64,000 nt of DNA from Microbispora sp. H13382 (GTDB lineage: Bacteria; Actinomycetota; Actinomycetes; Streptosporangiales; Streptosporangiaceae): positions 186,001 through 250,000 of the forward strand of contig NZ_JABBXA010000007.1 in NCBI RefSeq assembly GCF_014161445.1, in the 5' to 3' direction. The notes under the pieces are model-generated. The model was not told where the DNA came from and made no database searches. It saw nothing but the letters and a program-made list of their open reading frames with translations. Each line of letters starts with the position of its first letter. Position 1 is the stretch's first letter. Of the stretch, positions 17,245-25,461 are shown piece by piece. The position numbers were made by a program, and so were the translations under genes.

Positions 17245-19185
17245 ATGACTGCGGTCATTTCGGGTCTTGTCGCCGTCGTGCTTCTTGTGCTGCTGGTCGT
17301 GGCGCTGGGCATGCGGTCGATGAACCGCAGGGAGAGCGCTCTCTCCGCCGAGCGCATCAAGGCGATGGCCGAGAACAAGGGCCCCAAGCCCCGGCGGCCC
17401 GCCGAGGAGACGTTCTTCGAGAGCTTCCCCAAGGGGTTCGACGCCTTCGAGGAGCCGGATAAGCAGCGGCCCGCGCCGCGCCCGGCCCCCCGCCCCGGCG
17501 GACGGCAGGCCGCGCGGCCCGCGCAGCGCGGCGGCAAACAGCCCGCCGCCGCCCGCGGCAAGCGCGGCGTGGACGAGTGGGGCGAGGCCGACGACTACGA
17601 CGACGACTACTGGTCGCGCGTACGCGCCGACGACGGCGGCTTCGGGGGGACGATCGCCGCGAAGATGGCCACACCCCGTCCGGTCGACGAGACCGAGGGC
17701 GTGGCCGGTGCCCCGGCCCAGGCGGCCGACCCCGACGCCGCGACCGTGCAGGCCCCCCTGCCCTCCCGCCCGTCCCGCCCCTCCCGCCCCTCCCGCGCCG
17801 GCGGCTCCGAGCCCGTGATGCCCGCCGCCCCCGTGCCCGCCTCGGCCCTCGCCGACCAGAAGACCGTCACGTTCTCGGCGCCGACGCCCGACCTGCTCGA
17901 CGCCGCCGCAGCGGCCGGCTCCTCCGCGACCGGTCCCTTCGACGCGAGCCGCGCGACCGGCCCCTTCGACTCCCCCGCGGCGGGCGACCCCTTCGCGACC
18001 GCTACCGGGCCCCAGCCGGCCACGCCGGGCGCGTCCGGCAGGTCGGGCAGGTCCGGCCGGTCGTCGCGCGCCGCCCGTCGCGCCGCCGCCGCTGCCGCCG
18101 CCGAGACCGGCGGCTCCTACGACAGCCCGCGCGCCACGGGTCCGTTCCCGTCGTCCGCGAGCACCGGCTCGTACGGGACGCAGCCCGCCGACCCGCTGGG
18201 AATCTCGGCGAGCACCGGGCCGTTCGGGGCCCCCGCGTACGACACGCCGGCGGGCACCGGGCCGTTCACGGCGCAGGGCGGCACGGGCTCCCACTCCGTC
18301 TCCCCCGACGGCCGTTACGACACGGCGCCGTCCTCCGCCATCCCGGCCACCGGATCCTTCGCCGCGGCCTCGTACGACGCGGCCCGCACGAGCGGCGCGT
18401 TCGACGCCGCGGCGTCCACCGCCTCGCCGGGCGACGCGCTCGCCGACTCCGCGCCCCGCTCGACCGGCGGCTCCTTCGACGCGTGGGCGGGCTACGAGAC
18501 GCCGCGTTCCGACACCTACGACCAGTCCGGCGTCGCGACGGGCCCGTTCCGTGCGGCCGACACTCCGCCGTACTCGCCCAACGCGACGGGCGCCGGTCCC
18601 GACAGGGGCGGCGCCACCGACCCCGGCTGGCCGGTCGCGGGCAGCTACCCGCCGGTCCCCGCCGCCGCCGCTTCCACGACGGACCCCTCCTGGACGGGCG
18701 CCCGCGACGTGCTCGACGACCCCGAACCGCCGCGCGGCGCGTCCTCCTGGCCCAACGCGGACACCTACCAGACCCCGGCCTACGAGGGCTACTCCTCCGG
18801 CTACCCCGCCGAGGGCGGCTACGCGGCCGGCTCGACGCCGCCGGCCGCGCCCTCCACCCCGTCGTACGAGGTGAGCGCGGGCTGGGCGACGATCGACGCC
18901 TCCGACACGGTGACAGGTTCCGCGCCCGGGACCGCGCCGGGCACCGCCTCGCCATACGAATCGGCGGGCTACGACGCCCCGTCAGGGCAGAGTCGGTACG
19001 GCTACGACCCCCAGCAGCCGCAGCAGGGATACGGCGACGCCCAGCAGCCGTCGTGGCCCGAGCAGAACACCGGAGGAAGCTGGCCCTCCTACGACGAGCT
19101 GTACGGCGACACCCCCACCTCGGCGAGCGGGCGGCGGGGCAGCCACCGCAACCCGGAGAGCGACTATCCCGACTACTACCGGTGA
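17245..19185 (+). CDS. Membrane-anchored, disordered TGPF-repeat protein of unknown function
   Basis: 646-residue protein that I cannot assign to a family. It has one N-terminal membrane helix (about 5-23, ISGLVAVVLLVLLVVALG) with the rest predicted cytosolic. A short charged segment (FFESFPKGFDAFEEPDKQ, about 59-76) is the best-conserved-looking part. The remainder is low complexity, rich in Ala, Gly, Pro, Ser, Thr and Tyr. A motif (A/S/G)TGPF occurs six times between about residues 230 and 440, with looser TGSF, TGSY and SGAF variants. The C-terminus is Tyr/Gln-rich and ends SDYPDYYR. ATG 17245 is preceded by a weak GAGGGTGG site. It could be an interaction scaffold; this is inference. Confidence 0.65.
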   Translation: MTAVISGLVAVVLLVLLVVALGMRSMNRRESALSAERIKAMAENKGPKPRRPAEETFFESFPKGFDAFEEPDKQRPAPRPAPRPGGRQAARPAQRGGKQPAAARGKRGVDEWGEADDYDDDYWSRVRADDGGFGGTIAAKMATPRPVDETEGVAGAPAQAADPDAATVQAPLPSRPSRPSRPSRAGGSEPVMPAAPVPASALADQKTVTFSAPTPDLLDAAAAAGSSATGPFDASRATGPFDSPAAGDPFATATGPQPATPGASGRSGRSGRSSRAARRAAAAAAAETGGSYDSPRATGPFPSSASTGSYGTQPADPLGISASTGPFGAPAYDTPAGTGPFTAQGGTGSHSVSPDGRYDTAPSSAIPATGSFAAASYDAARTSGAFDAAASTASPGDALADSAPRSTGGSFDAWAGYETPRSDTYDQSGVATGPFRAADTPPYSPNATGAGPDRGGATDPGWPVAGSYPPVPAAAASTTDPSWTGARDVLDDPEPPRGASSWPNADTYQTPAYEGYSSGYPAEGGYAAGSTPPAAPSTPSYEVSAGWATIDASDTVTGSAPGTAPGTASPYESAGYDAPSGQSRYGYDPQQPQQGYGDAQQPSWPEQNTGGSWPSYDELYGDTPTSASGRRGSHRNPESDYPDYYR

Positions 19186-19238
19186 TTTTCCCGTTGCCTG
19201 CCTGGTGAGGGCCCTGGTGGCTGACATATCGTCAGCCC

Positions 19239-21524
19239 ATGACAATCAGTGACGACGCGATCTCACGCCGTAACTGGAAGTCCGTGCTCCAGCATGACGT
19301 GCCCGCTTCGCTGGTGGTCTTCCTGGTGGCGGTGCCGCTGTCGCTCGGCATCGCGGTCGCGTCGGGCGCACCGGTGGCGGCGGGGCTCGTCGCCGCCGTG
19401 GTCGGCGGCGTGGTGGCCGGCGCCCTCGGCGGGTCCGTCGTCCAGGTGAGCGGCCCGGCCGCCGGGCTCTCCCTGGTCGTCGCCGAGCTCGTCCACACCT
19501 ACGGCTGGCGCGCCACCTGCGCCATCACCGTCATGGCCGGCGTCCTCCAGCTGGGGCTCGGCTGGCTGAAGGTGGCGCGGGCCGCACTGGGGGTCTCCCC
19601 CGCCGTCGTCCACGGCATGCTCGCCGGGGTCGGCGTGGTGATCGCGCTGTCCCAGCTGCACATCGTGCTCGGCGGCTCGCCGCAGCGCTCCGCGCTGGAG
19701 AACGTCGTGGAGCTCCCCGCCCAGATCCTCGACAACCACACGCACAGCGTCGTGATCGGGGTGCTGACGATCGGGGTCCTGCTCGTGTGGGGGCGCGTCC
19801 CCCGGCTGCGTACCGTGCCCGCCCCGCTCGCCGCGCTGATGGTCGCCACGCTGACGGCCGCGGTGACGGGCTGGGACCTGACGAAGGTGGACCTGAAGGG
19901 CGGGTTCTCCTCGGTCGAGGCGCCGCTGATGCCGCAGGGCGACTGGCACGCGATCGCCAGAGCCGTCCTGCTCGTCGCCCTCCTCGCCGGGGTGGAGTCG
20001 CTGCTGACCTGCGTGGCCTCCAACCGCCTGCACGACGGTCCGCGCGCCGACCTCGACCGCGAGCTGACCGCGCAGGGGGTGGCGAACGTGGTGTCCGGCG
20101 CCCTCGGCGGCCTCCCGGTGGCGGGCGTCGTCGTGCGCACGACGACCAACGCGCGGGCGGGCGCGCGCAGCCGCTGGTCCACCGTGCTCCACGGGGTGTG
20201 GGTGCTGCTGTTCACCGCGGCCTTCGCCTGGATGATCGCGTTGATCCCGCTGGAGGCGCTCGCGGCGCTGCTGCTGTTCATCGGCGTGCAGATGGTCAAC
20301 CTCGGGCACGTCCGCAACCTGCGCAGCCACCGCGAGATACCGGTCTACTTCGTGACGATGGCCGGGGTCGTGCTGGTCGGCCTGGCCGAGGGCGTGGCGA
20401 TCGGCCTCGGGCTGGCCGCCCTGCTGGCCCTGCGCCGCCTGGCCTGGGTCTCGGTCGACGTACGGCAGGCGGGCGAGCGGCGATGGCGGGTCATCGTCAC
20501 CGGGTCGCTGACGTTCCTCGGCGTGCCCCGGCTGACCGAGGCGCTGCGCGGCATCCCCGCGGGGTCCGCGGTCGAGCTGGACCTGCACCTGGACTTCATG
20601 GACAACGCCGCCTTCGAGGCCCTGCACGCCTGGCGGCTGGAGCACGAACGCACCGGCGGCGTCATCGACGTGGACGAGCCGCACGGCGAGTGGTACTCCG
20701 CCGCGATCAGCGGCGCCCGCCTGTACCCGGCCAGGATCCCGCCCCGGCACGACCGCTGGTGGCTACCGTGGGCCTACCGGCGCCGCTCCCGTCCGATGGA
20801 CTCCTGCGCCGGGGACGCCGGTACCTACGAGGTGATCGGCGCGAACGGCGCGGGCGGTGGCGACCATGACTTCGTCACCGCGATTCCCGGACCGCAGGGC
20901 GCGCCCGACCTGCTGGAGGGGACGCGGGAGTTCCAGCGCCGGACCGCGCCGATGGTCCGCCCGCTGCTCCACCGCATGGCCCGCAAGCAGTCGCCGTCGC
21001 ATCTGTTCATCACCTGTGCGGACTCCCGCATCGTGCCGAACATCATCACCGCGAGCGGCCCCGGCGACCTGTTCACGCTGCGCAACATCGGCAATCTCGT
21101 GCCGCGCGCGGGCGCCCTCCCCGCGGACGACTCGGTCGCGGCCACGATCGAGTACGCCGTGAAGGTGCTCGAGGTGCGCACGATCACGGTCTGCGGCCAC
21201 TCGGGCTGCGGAGCGATGGCCGCCCTGCTCGGCGAGGTGCCCGACCTGCCCGCGCTGCGCGACTGGCTGCGGCACGGGCGGCAGAGCCTGGCCCGGTTCG
21301 TGGCCGAGGAACGCACCGAGGACGACGCCGGGCCGCTCGACCGGCTCTGCCGGGTCAACGTGATCCAGCAACTCGACAACCTGCGGACCCACCCGTTCGT
21401 GGACACCCTCGTAAGGGCGGGCAGGCTGGAGCTCACGGGCCTGTACTTCGACATCGGCGCGGCGCGGGTGCACGTGCTGGAGCAGGAGCGCTTCACGCCG
21501 GTTCCCGAACTGCGCACCGGCTGA
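19239..21524 (+). CDS. SulP-family anion transporter fused to a beta-carbonic anhydrase
   Basis: 761-residue fusion. Residues about 1-400 are a SulP transporter (DVPASLVVFLVAVPLSLGIA at the start, then about 11 hydrophobic helices). About 410-490 is a STAS-like domain (VELDLHLDFMDNAAFEALH). About 560-755 is a beta-class carbonic anhydrase with the zinc ligands in CADSR (about 592) and HSGCGAM (about 653). The layout implies bicarbonate uptake coupled to interconversion of bicarbonate and CO2 at the membrane. Such fusions are known in actinobacteria and other bacteria; transport of sulfate cannot be excluded. The ATG at 19239 gives a normal SulP N-terminus. Confidence 0.93.
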   Translation: MTISDDAISRRNWKSVLQHDVPASLVVFLVAVPLSLGIAVASGAPVAAGLVAAVVGGVVAGALGGSVVQVSGPAAGLSLVVAELVHTYGWRATCAITVMAGVLQLGLGWLKVARAALGVSPAVVHGMLAGVGVVIALSQLHIVLGGSPQRSALENVVELPAQILDNHTHSVVIGVLTIGVLLVWGRVPRLRTVPAPLAALMVATLTAAVTGWDLTKVDLKGGFSSVEAPLMPQGDWHAIARAVLLVALLAGVESLLTCVASNRLHDGPRADLDRELTAQGVANVVSGALGGLPVAGVVVRTTTNARAGARSRWSTVLHGVWVLLFTAAFAWMIALIPLEALAALLLFIGVQMVNLGHVRNLRSHREIPVYFVTMAGVVLVGLAEGVAIGLGLAALLALRRLAWVSVDVRQAGERRWRVIVTGSLTFLGVPRLTEALRGIPAGSAVELDLHLDFMDNAAFEALHAWRLEHERTGGVIDVDEPHGEWYSAAISGARLYPARIPPRHDRWWLPWAYRRRSRPMDSCAGDAGTYEVIGANGAGGGDHDFVTAIPGPQGAPDLLEGTREFQRRTAPMVRPLLHRMARKQSPSHLFITCADSRIVPNIITASGPGDLFTLRNIGNLVPRAGALPADDSVAATIEYAVKVLEVRTITVCGHSGCGAMAALLGEVPDLPALRDWLRHGRQSLARFVAEERTEDDAGPLDRLCRVNVIQQLDNLRTHPFVDTLVRAGRLELTGLYFDIGAARVHVLEQERFTPVPELRTG

Positions 21525-21668
21525 GCCCGGCCCGGTCTCGGCCGGGGGGAACGGCCGTACGGCGACTCGCCGGGACGTCCTGTGGGCCGCCTTCCGCTGT
21601 GAGCGGATCACGTCCGCCGACCGTGAAACGGGGCAGACGCCGGGGGCGGGCGGGCCAAGGATGTCCGT

Positions 21669-22682
21669 ATGAAAATTCTGGTCATCGGCGGTTCGGTGTT
21701 CCTCGGACGCGCCATCGTGGAGGAGGCGCTGCGACGCGGTCACGAGGTCACGACCTTCAACCGCGGCAGGAGCGGGACCGACCTGCCGGGTGTGGAGGCG
21801 GTCCGCGGCGACCGTGAGGTCGCCGCGGACCTGCGGCGGCTCGCGGACGGCAGGCAGTGGGACGCGGTGGTCGACGTGTGCGGGTTCGTCCCCCGCGTCG
21901 TCCTGGAGTCGGTACGCACGCTGTCGGGGCACGCTTCGCATTACACGTTCATCTCCAGCATCTCCGCCTATCGGGACTGGCCCGAGAAGCAGGGGGTCGA
22001 CGAGACCTTCCCGCTGTACGAGTGCCCGCCGGACGCGGACGCCGAGTTCGGCGACTACGGCGTGCTGAAGGCCGGCTGCGAGCGGGCGGTCGAGCAGCAC
22101 TTCGACGGCGGCGCACTGGTCATCCAGCCCGGCCTGATCCTCGGACCCCACGAGAACGTGGGCCGGCTGCCCTGGTGGCTCACCCGGATCTCCAGGGGTG
22201 GACGGGTGCTCGCCCCCGGCGACCCGGACCTGCCGATCCAGCTCATCGACGCCCGCGACATCGCGGCCTTCACCCTCGACCAGGTGGCGAGGGGTACGAC
22301 CGGCCGTTACATGACCGGCGGAGTGCAGGGCAACGCCACGTACGGCAGCTGGCTGGACGACTGCGCGGAGGTCACCGGCTCCGACGCGGAGTTCGTCTGG
22401 GCCGGCGACCGGTTCCTGCTCGACCAGGGCGTGCAGCAGTGGACCGAGCTTCCCCTGTGGTCGGCCGCCGGGGAGAGCGAGGGCGTGTGGACCCACTCCT
22501 CCGCGAAGGCCGTCGCCGCGGGTCTCACCTGCAGACCGGTACGGGAGACCGTGCGCGACACCTGGGAGTGGCTGAAGGACATTCCCGAGGAGCGGCGCAG
22601 CTTCGGCGGCGTCCGGCTGAGCCACGGCATCGACCCGGAGAAGGAGGCGCGCATCCTCGCCGCGTGGGACGCCCGCTCCTGA
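21669..22682 (+). CDS. NAD(P)-dependent epimerase/dehydratase-like (extended SDR) protein
   Basis: 337-residue Rossmann protein. The N-terminus ILVIGGSVFLGRAIVEEAL has the Gly-rich nucleotide-binding motif, followed by HEVTTFNRG. The active-site region reads SSISAYRDW (Ser/Tyr) and later YGVLKAGCE, where the YxxxK-like pattern is displaced. ADP-sugar or thioester reductases of this class often show such drift, and the protein resembles the mRNA-binding/CSP41-like and isoflavone-reductase-like epimerases. The substrate is unknown. It ends with a terminator hairpin and is not part of an evident operon. Confidence 0.85.
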   Translation: MKILVIGGSVFLGRAIVEEALRRGHEVTTFNRGRSGTDLPGVEAVRGDREVAADLRRLADGRQWDAVVDVCGFVPRVVLESVRTLSGHASHYTFISSISAYRDWPEKQGVDETFPLYECPPDADAEFGDYGVLKAGCERAVEQHFDGGALVIQPGLILGPHENVGRLPWWLTRISRGGRVLAPGDPDLPIQLIDARDIAAFTLDQVARGTTGRYMTGGVQGNATYGSWLDDCAEVTGSDAEFVWAGDRFLLDQGVQQWTELPLWSAAGESEGVWTHSSAKAVAAGLTCRPVRETVRDTWEWLKDIPEERRSFGGVRLSHGIDPEKEARILAAWDARS

Positions 22683-22696
22683 CCGCGACCGGCCTT

Positions 22697-22725
22697 CCCC
22701 GCGCGGCGGAGCGCAGCCGCGCGGG
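22697..22725 (+). terminator. Hairpin terminator after the epimerase gene
   Basis: CCCCGCGCGGC pairs perfectly with GCCGCGCGGGG over a 7-base loop and is followed by CTTT, 15 bases after the stop codon. Confidence 0.8.
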
Positions 22726-22742
22726 GCTTTAGGCTGTCGGTC

Positions 22743-23381
22743 ATGATCTGGGTGGTATTGGCGGTGGCCGTGCTGGTCGTGTTGGGGGCGCTCGGCGTGG
22801 CCGGCCGCCTGCCGGGAGTACGCCGGCGGTCCACGCCGCCTCCCTCCGGGGGCGGCCGTCTATCGGGCCGCGGCGGCGGGCAGGCACGGCCCGCGGGACG
22901 CGGGACGGCCGGGACCACGCGGCCGGGCACCAGGCCCGGGAGCGGCACCGGCCCCGGCACGAGGCGCGGCTCCACCGGCCACGCCTCGGGGACCGGTGGC
23001 GGGGGCCGCCGGGCGACGGGCGGCGACGGGGCCGGGCGCGGCGGTGCGGCCACGCAGGCCGGACCGCGTCCCGGTGAGATCTGGTGGGCCGACGTGCCCT
23101 ACGAGGACGGGCCCGGCCACAAGGTGCGCCCGTGCGTGGTGCTCAGGACCTACCGGGGCGGCGCCGAGGTCCTGAAGATCACGAGCCAGGATCGCAGCGA
23201 CCGCGACGACCACGTGGAGATCCCCACCCGTGCCTGGGATCCCGACGCCGACCACAACAGCTTCCTCGACCTCACCGGGCCGGTGCGCGTCCCCGTCGCC
23301 GACTTCCAGGACAGGGCGGGCACGCTCGACGCGCGCGTCTGGCGGCAGGTCTGCCGTCTCCACGAGATCTCCCCGAACTGA
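22743..23381 (+). CDS. Membrane-anchored PemK/MazF-like protein without a partner antitoxin
   Basis: 212-residue protein. Residues about 1-20 form a membrane helix (WVVLAVAVLVVLGALGVAG), followed by about 90 residues of Gly/Arg/Thr/Pro low-complexity linker. The last ~100 residues are a PemK/MazF-like domain: GEIWWADVPYEDGPGHKVRP then CVVLRTYRGG, and a C-terminal DRAGTLDARVWRQVCRL. The domain's RP(V/C)VVL core is the usual MazF sheet, but the spacing of catalytic Arg and Thr/Ser is not clear enough to predict RNase activity. No small antitoxin gene lies on either side. The membrane anchor is unusual for a toxin and argues for a different role. Confidence 0.75.
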   Translation: MIWVVLAVAVLVVLGALGVAGRLPGVRRRSTPPPSGGGRLSGRGGGQARPAGRGTAGTTRPGTRPGSGTGPGTRRGSTGHASGTGGGGRRATGGDGAGRGGAATQAGPRPGEIWWADVPYEDGPGHKVRPCVVLRTYRGGAEVLKITSQDRSDRDDHVEIPTRAWDPDADHNSFLDLTGPVRVPVADFQDRAGTLDARVWRQVCRLHEISPN

Positions 23382-23443
23382 CCCCGCCGGGCCCGGGAAC
23401 GGCCGGTCGGTGAAGACGCCGCCCGGTGGGCCGGGACGTCACG

Positions 23444-24193
23444 TCAGCGCGGTGACACGGGCCCTTCCGTCTCGCCGCGCGGCGGCAGACCCGCGGCGAT
23501 TCCGTCGAGCAGCCGGTCCAGGCCGTACGCGAAGCGGTCGTCGGCGGCGGTGTACTCCCGCCCGGCCTCCTTCGTCATCCGCTCCAGCATGGGATAGTTC
23601 CCCGTCGCGATGAGCGACTGGATGTAGGAAAGGTGCCGGGCCAGCCGCTGGGCCAGCGTGAGCCCCAGCCGCCGCATCGCCTCGGCCTCGGCCAGTTCGC
23701 TCTGGATGTACCCGTGCACGTACGCGAAGACCGCGCCGACGAGGGTCAGCATCTCGTCGACGCTCAGGCCGATACCGTCGAGCATGCCGAGGGCGCTCTC
23801 CGTCAGACGCGCGCTGTTCGGGCCGGCCTGCGGCCGGCCGGCCGCGAGCGGTGCGAGCCACGGATGGCGGAGCATGGTGCGCCGGGCCTGCCAGGCCAGC
23901 AGGCGGAGTCCTTCGGCCCAGTCGTCCGGCGGCCGCCGGTCCTCCGGCAGGTACTCCCCCACCGCAGTGTCGATCATGAGGTCGAAAACCTCGTCCTTGC
24001 CCGTCACGTAGCGGTACAGGGACATCGTGCCCGCCCCGAGATCGGCGGCGAGCCGCCGCATGGAGATCGCCTCCAGCCCCTCGGCGTCGGCGATCCTGAT
24101 CGCGGCCTCGGCGAGAGCGGCGCGGCTGAAGCTCGGCCGCGGCCCCCGGGCGGGGCGCTCGGGTCGCATCCACAGGTTGTCGTGGCCCGTCAT
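23444..24193 (-). CDS. TetR-family transcriptional regulator
   Basis: 249-residue regulator with the TetR HTH near residues 25-70 (SRAALAEAAIRIADAEGLEA, then SMRRLAADLGAGTMSLYRYV). The C-terminal domain looks like the TetR_C tetracycline-repressor type, implying a small-molecule ligand. It is divergent from the lone ATP synthase subunit a gene across 117 bases that contain a perfect inverted repeat (24263-24279). Regulation of itself and of that gene is the natural inference. ATG 24193 is used; the N-terminal ~20 residues before the HTH are Arg/Pro-rich. Confidence 0.88.
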   Translation of the reverse strand: MTGHDNLWMRPERPARGPRPSFSRAALAEAAIRIADAEGLEAISMRRLAADLGAGTMSLYRYVTGKDEVFDLMIDTAVGEYLPEDRRPPDDWAEGLRLLAWQARRTMLRHPWLAPLAAGRPQAGPNSARLTESALGMLDGIGLSVDEMLTLVGAVFAYVHGYIQSELAEAEAMRRLGLTLAQRLARHLSYIQSLIATGNYPMLERMTKEAGREYTAADDRFAYGLDRLLDGIAAGLPPRGETEGPVSPR

Positions 24194-24262
24194 CGTTGGT
24201 CGTCCCAGGTCGTCGCGCTATTGCGTACACGGTACCCGGTATGTAGGCTCGCATCGGTAAAG

Positions 24263-24279
24263 TGAGTACGGCGTACTCA
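24263..24279. promoter_or_regulatory. Inverted-repeat operator between tetR and the subunit a gene
   Basis: TGAGTACGGCGTACTCA is a perfect 7+7 inverted repeat with a 3-base centre. It lies just downstream of a possible promoter (TTGCGT at 24221, 17 bases, TAGGCT at 24244) and 32 bases before the subunit a start, a placement suited to repression. The TetR assignment is inferred from position. Confidence 0.6.
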
Positions 24280-24310
24280 GTTTTTGAACGGCCGGACGAG
24301 GGGATTCCCC

Positions 24311-25099
24311 ATGCCCGTAAGCCTCGCCGGAGACGACTTCACGGCTCCCGGTGTCGAACTGTTCGACTTTCCGTCGCTGTGGCCCGGCGCGCCACACTGG
24401 CTGACCAAGCCCGTGGTGCTGGCCGCGGTGGGCGTGGTCCTGCTGTGCGCGCTCGCGTGGGGGGCGTTCGCGCGGCCGTCACTGGTCCCCCGCGGCCTGC
24501 AGCATCTCGGCGAGTACGGTTACCTGTTCGTGCGCGACCAGGTGGCCCGGCCGTTCCTCGGCGCGGACGCCGAGAGGTGGATGCCGTTCCTGCTCAGCCT
24601 CTTCTCGGTGATCCTGCTGTGGAACCTGTTCGGCGTGATCCCGGGAGTGCAGTTCCCGGTGAACTCTCACATCGCGTTCCCGGTGGTGTTCGCCCTGGTC
24701 GTGTACGTGATCAAGCTCTATCTCGGCTTCCGGCACCACGGGGTGGGCGGATATCTCAAGAGCCTGATGTTCCCGCCCGGCCTGCCCAAGCCGCTCGCGC
24801 TGGTCCTGTTCGCGCCGCTCGAACTGCTCTACACGTTCGTCACCGCGCCGTTCACGCATGCCGTACGGCTGTTCGCGAACATGTTCGCGGGGCATCTGCT
24901 GCTGGCGTTCTTCAGCGCGGTCGGATTCTGGTTCCTCGTCGAGCACCCCACGGTGCCCGGGTTCCCGGTGGGCCTGGCCGGCGTGGCCATGGCCGTCCTG
25001 ATGACGGGCCTGGAGATCTTCATCCAGTTCCTGCAGGCATTCCTGTTCACCATGCTGGCGGCCATGTACATCGGCAACGCCCTGCACCCGGACCACTGA
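24311..25099 (+). CDS. Solitary F-type ATP synthase subunit a (AtpB-like)
   Basis: 262-residue integral membrane protein with the hallmark of the proton channel subunit: THAVRLFANMFAGHLLL (about 180-196), where the Arg matches the essential arginine of subunit a (E. coli aR210). LLWNLFGVIPG and the C-terminal EIFIQFLQAFLFTMLAAMYI are also typical. The ATG at 24311 follows GAGGGG; a TTG at 24284 is the alternative. No other ATP synthase gene lies nearby: it sits between a divergent TetR gene and a YiaA-like gene, flanked by inverted repeats sharing a GTACTCA half-site. It is probably a second copy outside the main atp operon and under its own control. Whether it enters ATP synthase is unknown. 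Confidence 0.88.
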   Translation: MPVSLAGDDFTAPGVELFDFPSLWPGAPHWLTKPVVLAAVGVVLLCALAWGAFARPSLVPRGLQHLGEYGYLFVRDQVARPFLGADAERWMPFLLSLFSVILLWNLFGVIPGVQFPVNSHIAFPVVFALVVYVIKLYLGFRHHGVGGYLKSLMFPPGLPKPLALVLFAPLELLYTFVTAPFTHAVRLFANMFAGHLLLAFFSAVGFWFLVEHPTVPGFPVGLAGVAMAVLMTGLEIFIQFLQAFLFTMLAAMYIGNALHPDH

Positions 25100-25110
25100 A
25101 GGCGGGGTCC

Positions 25111-25132
25111 GTACTCACCGGTAACTGAGTAT
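25111..25132. promoter_or_regulatory. Second inverted repeat with the same half-site, before the YiaA-like gene
   Basis: GTACTCA, eight bases, then TGAGTAT. The half-sites match those of the 24263-24279 repeat but in inverted arrangement and with wider spacing. It sits 11 bases after the subunit a stop and 8 bases before the ATG at 25141, so the same TetR could bind here. Confidence 0.45.
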
Positions 25133-25140
25133 CGGCGCTC

Positions 25141-25461
25141 ATGTCCGGCAGGCGTACGCCACGGATCATGACACTCATGACGAAACCGGTGAAACCCTCG
25201 ACGACGACGGCTTTCTACGTCCAGGCCGTCATCTCATTCGCGATCTCCCTCGCGGCCCTGGCGGCCGGCATCCTCTACCTTCCGGTCACGGCCTGGGTGC
25301 GCTCCTTTCTCGCCCTCGGGCTGATGTACGTGGTGACCTCGACGTTCACGCTGGCCAAATGCGTACGGGACCGGCAGGAGGAGTCGAGCGTCGTCAGCCG
25401 GGTGGACCAGGCCCGGCTCGACAAACTCCTCGCCGAGCACGACCCCTTCCGGGCCGACTGA
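25141..25461 (+). CDS. YiaA/YiaB-type two-helix inner membrane protein
   Basis: Up to 106 residues; the family-like part starts at the ATG at 25177 (TKPVKPSTTTAFYVQ), so that start may be the real one, giving 94 residues. Two membrane helices are visible (FYVQAVISFAISLAALAAGI and VRSFLALGLMYVVTSTFTLA), followed by a charged tail (KCVRDRQEE, DPFRAD). Members of this family have no known biochemical role. It follows the solitary subunit a gene by 41 bases and probably shares its regulation. Confidence 0.8.
   Translation: MSGRRTPRIMTLMTKPVKPSTTTAFYVQAVISFAISLAALAAGILYLPVTAWVRSFLALGLMYVVTSTFTLAKCVRDRQEESSVVSRVDQARLDKLLAEHDPFRAD

Noticed and set aside
22743..23381. Toxin-antitoxin module
   Set aside because: Only a PemK/MazF-like protein is present, with a membrane anchor and no adjacent small antitoxin gene.
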